From assembly GCF_002929805.1 (NCBI RefSeq), contig NZ_PJJM01000070.1:1-38786 (forward strand): a stretch of DNA of 38,786 nucleotides, in the 5' to 3' direction. Below the pieces are notes generated by a model that did not search any database, was not told where the DNA came from, and worked only from the letters and a program-made list of their open reading frames with translations. Positions 1-7,379 of the stretch are shown piece after piece. The DNA comes from Cryobacterium sp. Y50 (lineage in GTDB: Bacteria; Actinomycetota; Actinomycetes; Actinomycetales; Microbacteriaceae). Both the position numbers and the translations under genes were made by a program. The number at the start of each line of letters is the position of its first letter. Position 1 is the first letter of the stretch.

Positions 1-91
1 GGGCAACAATCATGCCGGACCCGACAGGCCAACTCCCTCAGATACTCACACCATCCGAGGTTACAAACAAGGTAACGGGGAATGGGTGTTC

Positions 92-105
92 CCCCGATAA
101 CGGGG
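92..105 (-). terminator. Possible weak hairpin after mscL
   Basis: A 5-bp GC stem (CCCCG / CGGGG) with an ATAA loop lies just beyond the mscL stop codon. There is no T run, so it is at best a weak terminator. The rest of bases 1-116 shows no gene that I can support. Confidence 0.3.
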
Positions 106-116
106 CAGACGGTATT

Positions 117-560
117 TTAGGCGGTGTGTTTGGAGCCCTCGTCGGAAGCGGTTGCTGCGGCGTTCCTGGCCAGCAGGTCGCGGATCTCGGTGAGTAGGTC
201 GAGCTCGGTCGTGGGGTCGGCTACGACCTCGGATGGCACACCGGCGGCGCGACGACGGTCCTGGGCCTCCTTGAGCTTGTTCAGCGGAAGCACGATCAGA
301 AAATAGACGACGGCGGCGATCAGCAGAAAGTTGATCAGGGCACCGATGACGGCGCCGAACAGAATTTTGTCGCCACCGGAGAGAGTCAATGGGAGCGCTT
401 TAGCAAGCGAGTCCGCTTTGAAAATCGACGCAATGAGCGGGTTGAAGATGCTCGTGACGATCGACGTGACGAGGGCGATGAACGCCGTACCGATGACGAC
501 GGCGACGGCGAGGTCGATGACATTGCCGCGCATGATGAATTCTTTGAAACCGTTGATCAC
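117..560 (-). CDS. mscL: Large-conductance mechanosensitive channel MscL
   Basis: This inner-membrane channel opens under membrane tension and releases solutes during hypo-osmotic shock. The protein is 147 aa from the GTG at 560. It has the MscL pattern: a short amphipathic N-terminus with FKEFIMRGNVIDLAVAVVIG, first membrane helix about residues 14-38, a periplasmic loop, second helix about 66-91, then a charged cytoplasmic tail. An upstream ATG at 608 would add 16 residues. I prefer the GTG because a GGAG Shine-Dalgarno lies 6 bases upstream and family members begin close to this point. The FmdB-like gene ends just upstream on the same strand, so the two may be cotranscribed. The family call is secure; the exact start is less so. 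Confidence 0.95.
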   Translation of the reverse strand: MINGFKEFIMRGNVIDLAVAVVIGTAFIALVTSIVTSIFNPLIASIFKADSLAKALPLTLSGGDKILFGAVIGALINFLLIAAVVYFLIVLPLNKLKEAQDRRRAAGVPSEVVADPTTELDLLTEIRDLLARNAAATASDEGSKHTA

Positions 561-611
561 GGGGTGCTCCAATCGAATGACTTGGGAGACCGTCCTGGTC
601 AGCGCCATGCT

Positions 612-956
612 TTAAGACGCCTTAGCGGTCGGAACGGAGGTAGGTGCCGCGGACTTGGCGGATGTGCTGTCCGCTTTCTTTTCGGCGGGCTTGGTCGCCG
701 AGGAGTCCGGCTTGCTCGCCGATGAATCGGACTTCTCGGCCGGCTTGCGGTCGAGATTTGGGTTGGACCGCTTCGCATCCGCTTTGGAGTCGTTGCTGTA
801 GAAACCGGAGCCGCTGAAGGTCACGCCGATGGAGGAGAAGACCTTGCGCAGTTTGCCCTGGCAGGTCGGGCACACCGTGAGCGAGTGGTCGGTGAAGGCC
901 TGCTGGATATCGAAGGCGGTGTCGCACTCGGTGCAACGGTAAGAGTAGGTAGGCAC
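612..956 (-). CDS. FmdB-family zinc ribbon protein
   Basis: This is a 114-aa protein with an N-terminal zinc ribbon of the FmdB/CxxC_CXXC_SSSS type. It opens MPTYSYRCTECD, with Cys pairs C8/C11 and C29/C32 positioned to bind one zinc. Residues from about 55 to the end form a low-complexity tail rich in Ser, Lys, Ala, Pro and Asp, probably disordered. The family was named from a putative amidase regulator, but its function is not established. The start is GTG with GGAG upstream. It sits between the 5-FCL gene and mscL on the same strand, an arrangement I recall from related actinobacteria. Confidence 0.9.
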   Translation of the reverse strand: MPTYSYRCTECDTAFDIQQAFTDHSLTVCPTCQGKLRKVFSSIGVTFSGSGFYSNDSKADAKRSNPNLDRKPAEKSDSSASKPDSSATKPAEKKADSTSAKSAAPTSVPTAKAS

Positions 957-1064
957 TGCATCTCCAGCTGGTTGTTCCGACAGGCAAATGCCTGCCAGAA
1001 CTAAGGTTAGGCGCGCTGGCTGCCCGCCAGATGCAGAACGGGGTTCACGAGCGGTATTAAATGG

Positions 1065-1643
1065 TCAGAACGCGATGATGCGAGTCGGTGTGACGAGACC
1101 GTTGACCGGTTGGTCATGCACTTCTCGGGGAACCTCGTCGAGGTATTCGCTGTCGAAGACGACGGCGTAAACCGGCGGGCACTTTTCCATCGAGCCGAGG
1201 GTCTTGTCGAAGTAGCCGCGGCCCCAGCCCATGCGCAGGCCCGACTCGTCGATAGCCGCTGCCGGCACGATGATGAGGTCGACATCGTTGACGGCGATCG
1301 GGCCGAGTAGGGTTCCGACCGCTTCGGGGACCCCGGAAATGCCGGTGAATTCTTCTTCGCCGTCGCCGACGGTCCAGTCCAGCAGACCGTCTTCGCGAGA
1401 AATGGGAAACAGAATACGAATGCCCTCCGCCGTCGCCCAGTTAAGAAAGGGCCGGGTATCGGGTTCATTGCGCGCCGATAGGTAGCAGGAAATCGACCGG
1501 GCGGAGAGGTCGACCACGAGACTCTGCAGGTTTTCGGTGAAGCCGGCCGTAGCCGATTCACGCTCCGAGGAGGTCATGTTCTGGCGACGTTCGCGCAGCT
1601 CCGCTCTCAGCGCACGCTTTCGATGACCAATGTCGGAGTCCAT
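1065..1643 (-). CDS. 5-formyltetrahydrofolate cyclo-ligase
   Basis: This enzyme converts 5-formyl-THF to 5,10-methenyl-THF with ATP and so salvages folinic acid in one-carbon metabolism. The protein is 192 aa, normal for the family. It has a basic N-terminus (HRKRALRAELRERR) that begins the family fold and the nucleotide-binding signature GWGRGYFDKTL at about residues 139-149. The open frame reaches back to 1793, but that would overlap the divergent galU. The ATG at 1643 has AGGAT about 8 bases upstream and leaves a short intergenic space. The gene is divergent from galU, whose start is about 35 bases away, so the two promoters must be compact or overlapping. Confidence 0.93.
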   Translation of the reverse strand: MDSDIGHRKRALRAELRERRQNMTSSERESATAGFTENLQSLVVDLSARSISCYLSARNEPDTRPFLNWATAEGIRILFPISREDGLLDWTVGDGEEEFTGISGVPEAVGTLLGPIAVNDVDLIIVPAAAIDESGLRMGWGRGYFDKTLGSMEKCPPVYAVVFDSEYLDEVPREVHDQPVNGLVTPTRIIAF

Positions 1644-1677
1644 ATGATGCATCCTACTTGCCACTAACCTAGTGCCC

Positions 1678-2571
1678 ATGGGTACCCCGATAACTAAAGC
1701 CGTCATTCCCGCAGCTGGGCTGGGAACACGATTTCTGCCAGCGACCAAGGCCATGCCGAAGGAGATGCTGCCCGTCGTCGACAAGCCGGCCATTCAGTAT
1801 GTCGTTGAGGAAGCCGTTGCGGCCGGGCTCAGCGACGTGCTGATGGTCACCGGGCGCAACAAGAACGCGCTGGAGAACCACTTCGACCGCATGACCGAGC
1901 TTGAGGCCATGCTCGAACGTAAGGGCGACCAGACCCGGCTCGCCAAGGTTCGCGAATCCAACGAGCTCGCCGACATCCACTATGTGCGTCAGGGTGACCC
2001 GCGCGGCCTCGGCCACGCCGTTCTGCGCGCGCGCATGCATGTCGGCCACGAACCCTTCGCCGTGCTGCTTGGTGACGACATTATCGATGCCCGCGACCCG
2101 CTACTCACGCGCATGCTCGAGGAGCAGGTCAAGCGCAACGCCAGCATCGTCGCGCTGCTTGAGGTTGACCCGTCGCAGATTCACCTGTATGGTGCGGCCG
2201 CGGTCGAGTTGACCGACGACCCCGACGTCGTGCGCATCACCGGGCTGGTCGAAAAGCCCAGCCAGGAGGATGCTCCGTCCAACCTCGCCATTATTGGCCG
2301 CTATGTGTTGCGCCCAGAGGTGTTCGACATTCTCGAGCACACCGCGCCGGGCAAGGGCAACGAAATTCAACTGACCGATGCCCTGCAGGAAATGACTGTC
2401 AACCCCGAAAGCACCGGCGGCGTTTACGGCCTCATCTTTCGGGGGCGTCGTTACGACACCGGCGACCGGCTCGACTATATCAAGGCCATCGTGCAGCTTG
2501 CCGTCGATCGCGAAGACCTCGGGCCGGACCTCAAACCGTGGCTGCACGAATTCGTCGCCACGCTCGACTAA
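1678..2571 (+). CDS. galU: UTP--glucose-1-phosphate uridylyltransferase
   Basis: GalU makes UDP-glucose from UTP and glucose-1-phosphate for cell-envelope glycans, galactose metabolism and trehalose. The nucleotidyltransferase fold is clear: the N-terminal loop AAGLGTRFLPATKAMPKEM, followed by DKPAIQYVVEEA and the metal-site strand LLGDDIID near residues 130-137. The later GLVEKP and GRYVLRPEVFDIL segments are also typical. Length is 297 aa, normal for the family. Starts are possible at GTG 1672 or ATG 1678. The ATG gives the usual N-terminus directly before TPITKAVIPAAG. No good Shine-Dalgarno is visible, so the transcript may be leaderless or nearly so. Confidence 0.95.
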   Translation: MGTPITKAVIPAAGLGTRFLPATKAMPKEMLPVVDKPAIQYVVEEAVAAGLSDVLMVTGRNKNALENHFDRMTELEAMLERKGDQTRLAKVRESNELADIHYVRQGDPRGLGHAVLRARMHVGHEPFAVLLGDDIIDARDPLLTRMLEEQVKRNASIVALLEVDPSQIHLYGAAAVELTDDPDVVRITGLVEKPSQEDAPSNLAIIGRYVLRPEVFDILEHTAPGKGNEIQLTDALQEMTVNPESTGGVYGLIFRGRRYDTGDRLDYIKAIVQLAVDREDLGPDLKPWLHEFVATLD

Positions 2572-2638
2572 CGCCGCACCAGTCCAAAATACAGCCCAGC
2601 CCCACCGGGGTTTTCAGCCCACGACAGACAGGCGAACC

Positions 2639-3298
2639 GTGCCGATCGCTATACCAACCCTGCGCGAGGGGGCCGTCACTCTGCGCCCCATCCGATTGCG
2701 CGATGCCCGGGCCCTCGAAGGCGAACTTTTGGCCAACCGTTCCTGGCTGCGTAAGTGGGAGGCGACCAACCCGTACGCGCCGATGTCTTTCGACACGCGC
2801 GCCAGCATTCGGAGTCTGTTGACACACTCGCGGTCGGGTAACGGCCTGCCGTTCATCGTCGAAAGCAACGGGCACCTGGCCGGTCAGCTGAACGTGTCGT
2901 CGATCACCTGGGGATCGCTGTCGTCGGCGACCATCGGCTACTGGGTGAGTGAGAAGTTCGCCGGCCAGTCGATCACGCCGATGGCCGTGGCCCTCGCGAC
3001 GGACTACTGCTTCTATCAGCTCGGCCTGCATCGCATGGAGATCTGCATCCGCCCGGAGAACAAGGCGAGCCTGCGGGTCGTTGAGAAACTTGGCTTTCGC
3101 TATGAGGGATTGCGTCGCCGCTATATCCATATCAACGGTGACTGGCGTGACCACTTCTGCTTCGGTCTCGTCGCCGAGGAACTCACCCAGGGCGTATTGC
3201 GCCGCTGGTACGACGGGATGGTACCAGCGGATGCCGCCACGGTCACCGCGGCAGATCTCGAGTCGGCCGCGCATCCGGTGCGGGTCATAGTTAGATGA
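2639..3298 (+). CDS. GNAT-family N-acetyltransferase (RimJ-like)
   Basis: This 219-aa GNAT protein belongs to the RimJ/RimL group, which transfers acetyl from acetyl-CoA to alpha-amino or other amino groups. Visible features are the opening strand and helix (VTLRPIRLRDARALEGEL), the central IGYWVSEKFAGQSITPMAVA segment that forms the CoA pyrophosphate-binding region, and the late NKASLRVVEKLGFRYEGLRRRY block typical of this subgroup. The substrate is unknown. The frame is open from 2498, inside galU, but homology begins after the GTG at 2639. It follows galU by about 67 bases and is probably cotranscribed. A hairpin follows its stop codon. Confidence 0.88.
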   Translation: MPIAIPTLREGAVTLRPIRLRDARALEGELLANRSWLRKWEATNPYAPMSFDTRASIRSLLTHSRSGNGLPFIVESNGHLAGQLNVSSITWGSLSSATIGYWVSEKFAGQSITPMAVALATDYCFYQLGLHRMEICIRPENKASLRVVEKLGFRYEGLRRRYIHINGDWRDHFCFGLVAEELTQGVLRRWYDGMVPADAATVTAADLESAAHPVRVIVR

Positions 3299-3315
3299 TC
3301 GCGCCGATTCGCGCC

Positions 3316-3341
3316 GATTCGCCCCGTTCGGGGGCGGAATC
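3316..3341 (+). terminator. Hairpin after the GNAT gene
   Basis: The stem pairs GATTC-GCCCC with GGGGC-GGAATC across a GTTCG loop, with one bulged base. It begins 18 bases after the GNAT stop and is preceded by a short direct repeat of GCGCCGATTC. There is no clear U tract, so termination strength is uncertain. Confidence 0.5.
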
Positions 3342-3413
3342 AGTGTATTAACTTCGGTGACACGCCACCGGTAATCATCGGCTCTAGTGGCTGCGCCTCT
3401 TACCGTTGACAAC

Positions 3414-4343
3414 ATGAGTAATGAGGCATTGGGTGGCGGGGTGATGGTGGCGGTGGCCGCAGTGCTCTGGGTTGCCTACCTGATGCCCACCTGGTCGCGC
3501 CGCAAGCAGTACCAGGCGACCGAAAAAAACGCCGTACGGCTGCAGCAAACGTTGCGCATTCTAGCCGAAACCGCCGAGGTGCCGCACCAGGTGCGACTAG
3601 AAGCTACCGCCCGCACCGTGGCCGAGCAGCAACGCGTTCTGGCGCGGGCTGAGCAGACCGAACGGGCCGAAGCGCAGGCAGTGGCGGATGCTGCCCGGGA
3701 CGTTCGCCGCGCCGCTGCGGCACTCGCTGCTGCCGCTGCGCCGCGCGCGTTGGAGCCGCCCGTTTCTAAGCTTCGGCGGCTGCGCCGTTTTCGTGGCCTG
3801 GTGTCGCTGGTTCTGCTGGCCGGATTCGTGCTGGTCGTGACGGGGATCGCTCCCGCCCTGACCGGCTCATTCACCGCCTTGGTCGGTGGCGGGGTTGTCA
3901 TGGTGGCCGCGTTCGGTATTCTCGGCCGGCTCGCCACGGTCGCCCGCTCGGCGCGTGTGGTGCGTGTGGATGCCCCGGTAGTGTTGCCCGTTCTGGTCGG
4001 CCAGGTCTTTGAGCCCGTACAGCTCGAAGAGACCCCGATTGCCTCGGCGACCTGGACGCCGCAACCGGTGCCGCGAGCGATGCATCTCTCGCGCGGATCC
4101 ATTGCGCAGTCGGCGATGGCATCCGTTGAAGCGGCCAATCAGTTGCGCAAGTCCGCCGCCGAGGCGGAGGTCGCGCGCCGCGCCGCCGCGCTCGCCGAGG
4201 AAGCAAACCGGGCCATCACGCCGATCGCCAGGCCCGCAGTGGCTGCGGTGCCGAGCCGATTCGCGTCGATGGGAATCGTCGGCGAAACAAGCCCGGGCAT
4301 GACCGACCTCGACGCCGTGCTGCGTCGTCGCCGCGCTGTCTAA
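3414..4343 (+). CDS. Membrane protein with Ala-rich coiled segment, function unknown
   Basis: I do not recognise a characterised family. From the ATG at 3414 the product is 309 aa. One hydrophobic segment lies at about residues 6-25, followed by a long Ala/Glu/Arg helical region (about 30-115, likely coiled coil), then a pair of membrane segments (about 130-175) and an Ala-rich C-terminal region that ends in a basic LRRRRAV motif. An in-frame GTG at 3387 could add 9 residues; neither start has a convincing Shine-Dalgarno. Codon use matches its neighbours, so it is probably a real resident gene. It lies between the GNAT gene and tRNA-Ala. Confidence 0.75.
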   Translation: MSNEALGGGVMVAVAAVLWVAYLMPTWSRRKQYQATEKNAVRLQQTLRILAETAEVPHQVRLEATARTVAEQQRVLARAEQTERAEAQAVADAARDVRRAAAALAAAAAPRALEPPVSKLRRLRRFRGLVSLVLLAGFVLVVTGIAPALTGSFTALVGGGVVMVAAFGILGRLATVARSARVVRVDAPVVLPVLVGQVFEPVQLEETPIASATWTPQPVPRAMHLSRGSIAQSAMASVEAANQLRKSAAEAEVARRAAALAEEANRAITPIARPAVAAVPSRFASMGIVGETSPGMTDLDAVLRRRRAV

Positions 4344-4408
4344 TTGGTGGATCGCATGGGAAGCGGCGAAAATGGCGGCCGGCCCGTGATATTCTTCAAA
4401 GGCAGTTT

Positions 4409-4481
4409 GGGGCTATGGCGCAGTTGGTAGCGCGTCTCGTTCGCAATGAGAAGGTCAGGAGTTCGAATCTCCTTAGCTCCA
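4409..4481 (+). tRNA. tRNA-Ala(CGC)
   Basis: A complete 73-base tRNA without encoded CCA. The acceptor stem GGGGCTA / TAGCTCC pairs over 7 bp and contains the G3-U70 wobble that identifies alanine tRNAs. The D arm contains AGTTGGTA, the anticodon stem pairs TCTCG with TGAGA around the loop TTCGCAA (anticodon CGC, reading GCG), and the T arm contains GTTCGAATC. A TATTCT at 4390-4395 is a possible -10 box. Confidence 0.97.
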
Positions 4482-4490
4482 CTCATACTG

Positions 4491-4526
4491 TAAGAACAGC
4501 CCCGGCCTCGGTCGGGGCTGTTCTTA
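4491..4526 (+). terminator. Rho-independent-type terminator after tRNA-Ala
   Basis: A perfect 14-bp stem (TAAGAACAGCCCCG paired with CGGGGCTGTTCTTA) with an 8-base loop begins 9 bases after the tRNA. The descending arm ends in TTCTTATT, giving a short T-rich run. It may also protect against readthrough from the opposite-strand IclR gene. Confidence 0.88.
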
Positions 4527-4599
4527 TTCCCGGGTGCCTTCCCTCGCCTGGCTCGGGTGATGTCATCTTCGGCCCCTTCGTTTTCGTGAGAAGACGCAT

Positions 4600-5616
4600 T
4601 TAACTCCTTGGGACGGACTCATGGGGCCGATCGTGTCGTCTCGCGTGGGGCGGAGCGTGGCCATGGGGCCGATTGCGTTGTCTCGCCCGGGGGCTAGTCG
4701 ATCGGGGGCGCTGCAGGGTCTGGGTGATGCGGCTGGCCTCGTCGAGTAGCAGCTGGCCGAGGATCTTCTGCCGTTCGGGCTTGAATCGTGGCTCGATGCC
4801 GGTGAGCGAGAGTGCCCAGCCCGGGCGGCCGCTGCGGTCGAAGATCGCGGCACCCATGCCCCAGCTGCCCTCCAGGATGAGTCCTGGGTTGACCGCATAG
4901 CCCGTCACGCGGGTGCGTTCGAGGTTGGCGCGGATGCTCGCGGGGGAGTGCTGGGCGCCCCAGCGAGCCGCGAGGGTCTCGGTGTCGGCGGATCCTGTGT
5001 CGGCGAGGAGGGCATCCACTTCGGTCTCGGGCAGGTAGGCCAGAATCGCCATTCCAGCGGATGCCACCCCCAACGGAAAGCGCACCCCCTCGTGCAACAC
5101 GAAGGAACGGATCGGAAAACTGCCCTCCTCGCGGAGCAGGCACACCGTCTCGGCGCCGCGCCGAATGGAGAGGAACGCGCTCTCCCCGGTCTCTTCGGCG
5201 AGGCGCTGCAGGCTCGGCCGGGCCAGTTCCTCGATCGGGTAGCGGGCCGTGGCGACGGTGCCCATGACGAACAGCTCGGGGCCGTAGTGCCAGGTGTGGC
5301 TCACGGCATCGTGGTCGAGCAGACCTTCGGCGGCGAGCGAAGTGAGCAGTCGGTGTACCGTGGGCCGGGTCAGGCCCGAGTCGCGCACGATCTCGGCCAG
5401 GGGAGTGCCGGCCGGATTGCGCCCGACCAGGCGCAACAGTAGGGCGATCCGTCCGACGACCTGTGCGCCCGGCACCGAGCGTGCGCTCTGAGGCAGCTGT
5501 GAGCCGTGTTCCGGGTGGGCGCCGCGAACCGAGGCGCCTGGGACTGATTGCCCGGCCGGTGCTGGTGACGCGCCGGTTCGCGTCGGCACTCCCGATGCGG
5601 GTGGCTGAGAAATCAT
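4600..5616 (-). CDS. IclR-family regulator next to a 3-oxoacid CoA-transferase operon
   Basis: A winged-helix HTH (TPLAEIVRDSGLTRPTVHRLL) is followed by the IclR effector domain, which contains ARPSLQRLAEETGESAFLSI and a GMAILAYLPE segment. I chose the ATG at 5616 because a perfect GGAGG lies upstream and the alternative ATG at 5634 falls inside a palindrome. The product is 338 aa, long for IclR proteins (about 250-280), owing to a Pro/Ser/Gly-rich N-terminal extension of about 50 residues and a basic Arg/His/Pro tail after ASRITQTLQ. The tail is encoded by an imperfect 42-bp duplication. It is divergent from the CoA-transferase genes, with matching palindromes at 5629-5643 and 5737-5751. Autoregulation and repression of those genes are inferred. 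Confidence 0.9.
   Translation of the reverse strand: MISQPPASGVPTRTGASPAPAGQSVPGASVRGAHPEHGSQLPQSARSVPGAQVVGRIALLLRLVGRNPAGTPLAEIVRDSGLTRPTVHRLLTSLAAEGLLDHDAVSHTWHYGPELFVMGTVATARYPIEELARPSLQRLAEETGESAFLSIRRGAETVCLLREEGSFPIRSFVLHEGVRFPLGVASAGMAILAYLPETEVDALLADTGSADTETLAARWGAQHSPASIRANLERTRVTGYAVNPGLILEGSWGMGAAIFDRSGRPGWALSLTGIEPRFKPERQKILGQLLLDEASRITQTLQRPRSTSPRARQRNRPHGHAPPHARRHDRPHESVPRS
4621..4695. repeat. 42-bp-period imperfect tandem repeat in the IclR 3' end
   Basis: Two near copies begin at 4621 and 4663. Both start ATGGGGCCGAT and continue with a GTGTCGTCTCGC or GCGTTGTCTCGC variant followed by G-rich sequence. They lie within the last codons of the IclR gene and supply its unusual Arg/His/Pro tail. 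Whether the family natural stop was overrun by an intergenic repeat is an inference. Confidence 0.6.
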
Positions 5617-5628
5617 TTCGCCTCCTGT

Positions 5629-5643
5629 GTCCATAATGTGGAT
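5629..5643. promoter_or_regulatory. IclR-type operator, IclR-proximal copy
   Basis: GTCCATAATGTGGAT is a near-palindrome of the form TCCA-N5-TGGA. It sits immediately upstream of the Shine-Dalgarno of the leftward IclR gene. It matches GTCCACAAAGTGGAC at 5737 at 12 of 15 positions. Autoregulation by the adjacent IclR protein is inferred. Confidence 0.6.
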
Positions 5644-5690
5644 GATTTACATTCGTCAGTTCATGGTATGGAATAAAGAAAAACCGAAGT

Positions 5691-5720
5691 TTGACAGGAC
5701 TTGTCGGGCCTGAATAGTAT
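5691..5720 (+). promoter_or_regulatory. Sigma-70-type promoter for the CoA-transferase operon
   Basis: A consensus -35 box TTGACA (5691-5696) and a -10-like TAGTAT (5715-5720) are separated by 18 bases. They lie 71 bases upstream of the subunit A start codon. The operator at 5737-5751 would fall about +10 to +25 relative to the predicted start of transcription. Confidence 0.7.
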
Positions 5721-5736
5721 GACGATAGCGGATGAT

Positions 5737-5751
5737 GTCCACAAAGTGGAC
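5737..5751. promoter_or_regulatory. IclR-type operator, CoA-transferase-proximal copy
   Basis: GTCCACAAAGTGGAC is a perfect 6-bp inverted repeat around AAA. It is downstream of the predicted promoter at 5691-5720 and upstream of the ribosome binding site, the position expected for a roadblock repressor site. It shares TCCA-N5-TGGA with the palindromes at 5629 and 30778. Confidence 0.68.
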
Positions 5752-5790
5752 GCTGCGGCAGGCGTGATACCAACTCGATGAGGAGACCGT

Positions 5791-6519
5791 ATGTCCAAGG
5801 TTCAGACCAGCGCGAGCGAGGCGCTGCACGACGTTCTGCGCGACGGGATGGTGCTCGCGGTAGGCGGCTTCGGCCTCAGCGGCATTCCGGCGGATCTCAT
5901 TGACGCGGTACGGGCATCCGCTGTGAAAAATCTCACCGTCGTATCGAACAACATGGGTGTCGACGGTAAGGGGCTCGGGGTGCTGCTGGAGGCCGGACAG
6001 GTGCGCAAGGTCATCGCCTCCTATGTGGGGGAGAATAAGTTGTTCGCTGAGCAGTTTCTCGCGGGTGTGCTGGAAGTGGAGTTCAGTCCGCAGGGCACCC
6101 TGGCCGAGCGGTTGCGGGCCGGCGGCGCTGGCATTCCGGCGTTCTATACCAAGACCGGCGTCGGCACGCTCATCGCGGAAGGCAAGCCGCTCGCCGACTT
6201 CGATGGTGAGACCTACCTGCAGGAGCGCGGAATCGTCGCCGACGTCGCACTGGTCAAAGCCTGGCGCGCCGACACCCTGGGCAACCTCGAGTACCGCTTT
6301 ACCGCGCGCAACTTCAACCCGGTCATCGCGACCGCCGGCATTATGACCATCGCCGAGGTCGAGGTGATCGTGCAGCCCGGCGACATCGATCCAAACCACG
6401 TGATCACCCCCGGCGTCTACGTGCAGCGCCTAATTCAGGCCTCAGCTCGGGTCAAAGACATCGAACAGCGCACCGTGCGCAGCCGGCCCATGCTGGCCGG
6501 TGTACAGGCAGGAGAGTGA
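5791..6519 (+). CDS. 3-oxoacid CoA-transferase subunit A
   Basis: Family I CoA-transferase alpha subunit, 242 aa. With subunit B it moves CoA from succinyl-CoA (or another donor) onto acetoacetate, 3-oxoadipate or a similar 3-oxo acid. Family marks are the GGFGLSGIP loop near the N-terminus, [37 protein letters not shown] and ARNFNPV near the C-terminus. It lacks the roughly 20-residue insertion found in the PcaI copy at 37211, so it resembles ScoA as much as PcaI. The start is ATG with GAGGAGA upstream. Subunit B follows after 3 bases. Regulation by the divergent IclR protein is likely. The exact substrate cannot be read from sequence. Confidence 0.9.
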   Translation: MSKVQTSASEALHDVLRDGMVLAVGGFGLSGIPADLIDAVRASAVKNLTVVSNNMGVDGKGLGVLLEAGQVRKVIASYVGENKLFAEQFLAGVLEVEFSPQGTLAERLRAGGAGIPAFYTKTGVGTLIAEGKPLADFDGETYLQERGIVADVALVKAWRADTLGNLEYRFTARNFNPVIATAGIMTIAEVEVIVQPGDIDPNHVITPGVYVQRLIQASARVKDIEQRTVRSRPMLAGVQAGE

Positions 6520-6522
6520 ATC

Positions 6523-7173
6523 ATGGCGTGGACCAGAGATGAAATGGCCGCCATCGCGGCGCAGGAGCTAAGCGACGGCGACTACGTGAACCTCGGCATC
6601 GGCATTCCAACGCTCGTGGCCAACAACCTGCCCGAGGGAGTTCAGGTGACGCTGCAGAGCGAGAACGGGCTGCTCGGCATGGGGCCGTTCCCGTGGGAGG
6701 GTGAGGAAGACGCCGACCTCATCAACGCTGGCAAGCAGACCGTCACGGTGCTGCCGGGGGCGGCGATCTTCGATTCGGCGACCTCGTTCGGCATGATTCG
6801 CGGCGGGCACGTGAAGGTAGCCATCCTCGGTGCCATGCAGGTCTCGGGCCAGGGCGACCTCGCCAACTGGACCATCCCCGGCAAGATGGTCAAGGGCATG
6901 GGCGGCGCGATGGATCTCGTGGCCGGCACCCCGCGCGTGGTCGTGCTCACCGAGCACGTCGCCAAGGACGGCACCCCGAAGATCGTCACCGAGTGCACAC
7001 TGCCGCTGACCGGCGTGCGCGTCGTCGACCGCATCATCAGCGACACGGCCGTCTTCGACGTGACGCCGACCGGCCTCGTGCTGCGGCAGCGCGCCCCTGG
7101 TGTGAGCCTGCAGGACATCGAGGACACGACCGAGGCCGCCTTTACGGTGGAGGAGCTGGCTCCGACGCAGTAG
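6523..7173 (+). CDS. 3-oxoacid CoA-transferase subunit B
   Basis: Family I CoA-transferase beta subunit, 216 aa. It carries the catalytic glutamate, E47 in the motif [13 protein letters not shown], which forms the enzyme-CoA thioester. The [12 protein letters not shown]-terminal loop and GGAMDLV segment are typical. It closely resembles the second copy at 38005 throughout its length, so the window holds two paralogous CoA-transferases. It starts 4 bases after subunit A ends, with GGAG upstream, and the two are surely cotranslated. The end is followed by a short near-repeat of its own last codons (GTGGAGCTGGCTCCGAC) that leads into a response-regulator remnant. Confidence 0.92.
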   Translation: MAWTRDEMAAIAAQELSDGDYVNLGIGIPTLVANNLPEGVQVTLQSENGLLGMGPFPWEGEEDADLINAGKQTVTVLPGAAIFDSATSFGMIRGGHVKVAILGAMQVSGQGDLANWTIPGKMVKGMGGAMDLVAGTPRVVVLTEHVAKDGTPKIVTECTLPLTGVRVVDRIISDTAVFDVTPTGLVLRQRAPGVSLQDIEDTTEAAFTVEELAPTQ

Positions 7174-7193
7174 CGCGTGGAGCTGGCTCCGAC

Positions 7194-7349
7194 CAGCTGT
7201 ACGACCCCGACCAGCTGCGCGGCCGGATCTGGGGCTACGATTTCAATTCAGGGTCGAACATCGTCGACGTATATGTGGGCGATCTGCGTGGCAAATACGG
7301 TGCGAAACGCATCGAGACGGTACGCGGAACGGGCTACCGACTCGCTTGA
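7194..7349 (+). pseudogene. Fragment: C-terminal end of an OmpR-type response regulator
   Basis: About 50 residues ending IETVRGTGYRLA and including IWGYDFNSGSNIVDVYVG match the recognition helix and terminal hairpin of OmpR/PhoB winged-helix domains. There is no receiver domain, start codon or room for one. The fragment begins right after the CoA-transferase gene, at a spot where 17 bases of that gene's end are repeated (7148-7167 and 7176-7192), suggesting a deletion or insertion junction. Its natural terminator hairpin is retained. A partner histidine kinase is not present in the window. Confidence 0.8.
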
Positions 7350-7360
7350 GTCGGTAGCCC
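7331..7360 (+). terminator. Terminator hairpin overlapping the response-regulator stop codon
   Basis: GGGCTACCGACTC pairs perfectly with GAGTCGGTAGCCC over 13 bp across a 4-base loop. The last codons of the response-regulator fragment lie in the left arm and its TGA stop spans the end of the loop. There is no strong T run. It lies between convergent genes and may act in both directions. Confidence 0.65.
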
Positions 7361-7379
7361 GTAAGTTGCCGCGTCTGGA

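Noticed and set aside
2531..3415. 294-codon antisense frame across the GNAT gene
   Set aside because: It mirrors a clear GNAT gene, has no recognisable domain and reflects high GC codon bias.
4694..5773. 359-codon antisense-frame ORF over the IclR gene
   Set aside because: It is on the same strand as IclR in another frame and its product is Arg/Pro/His-rich, typical of a shadow frame.
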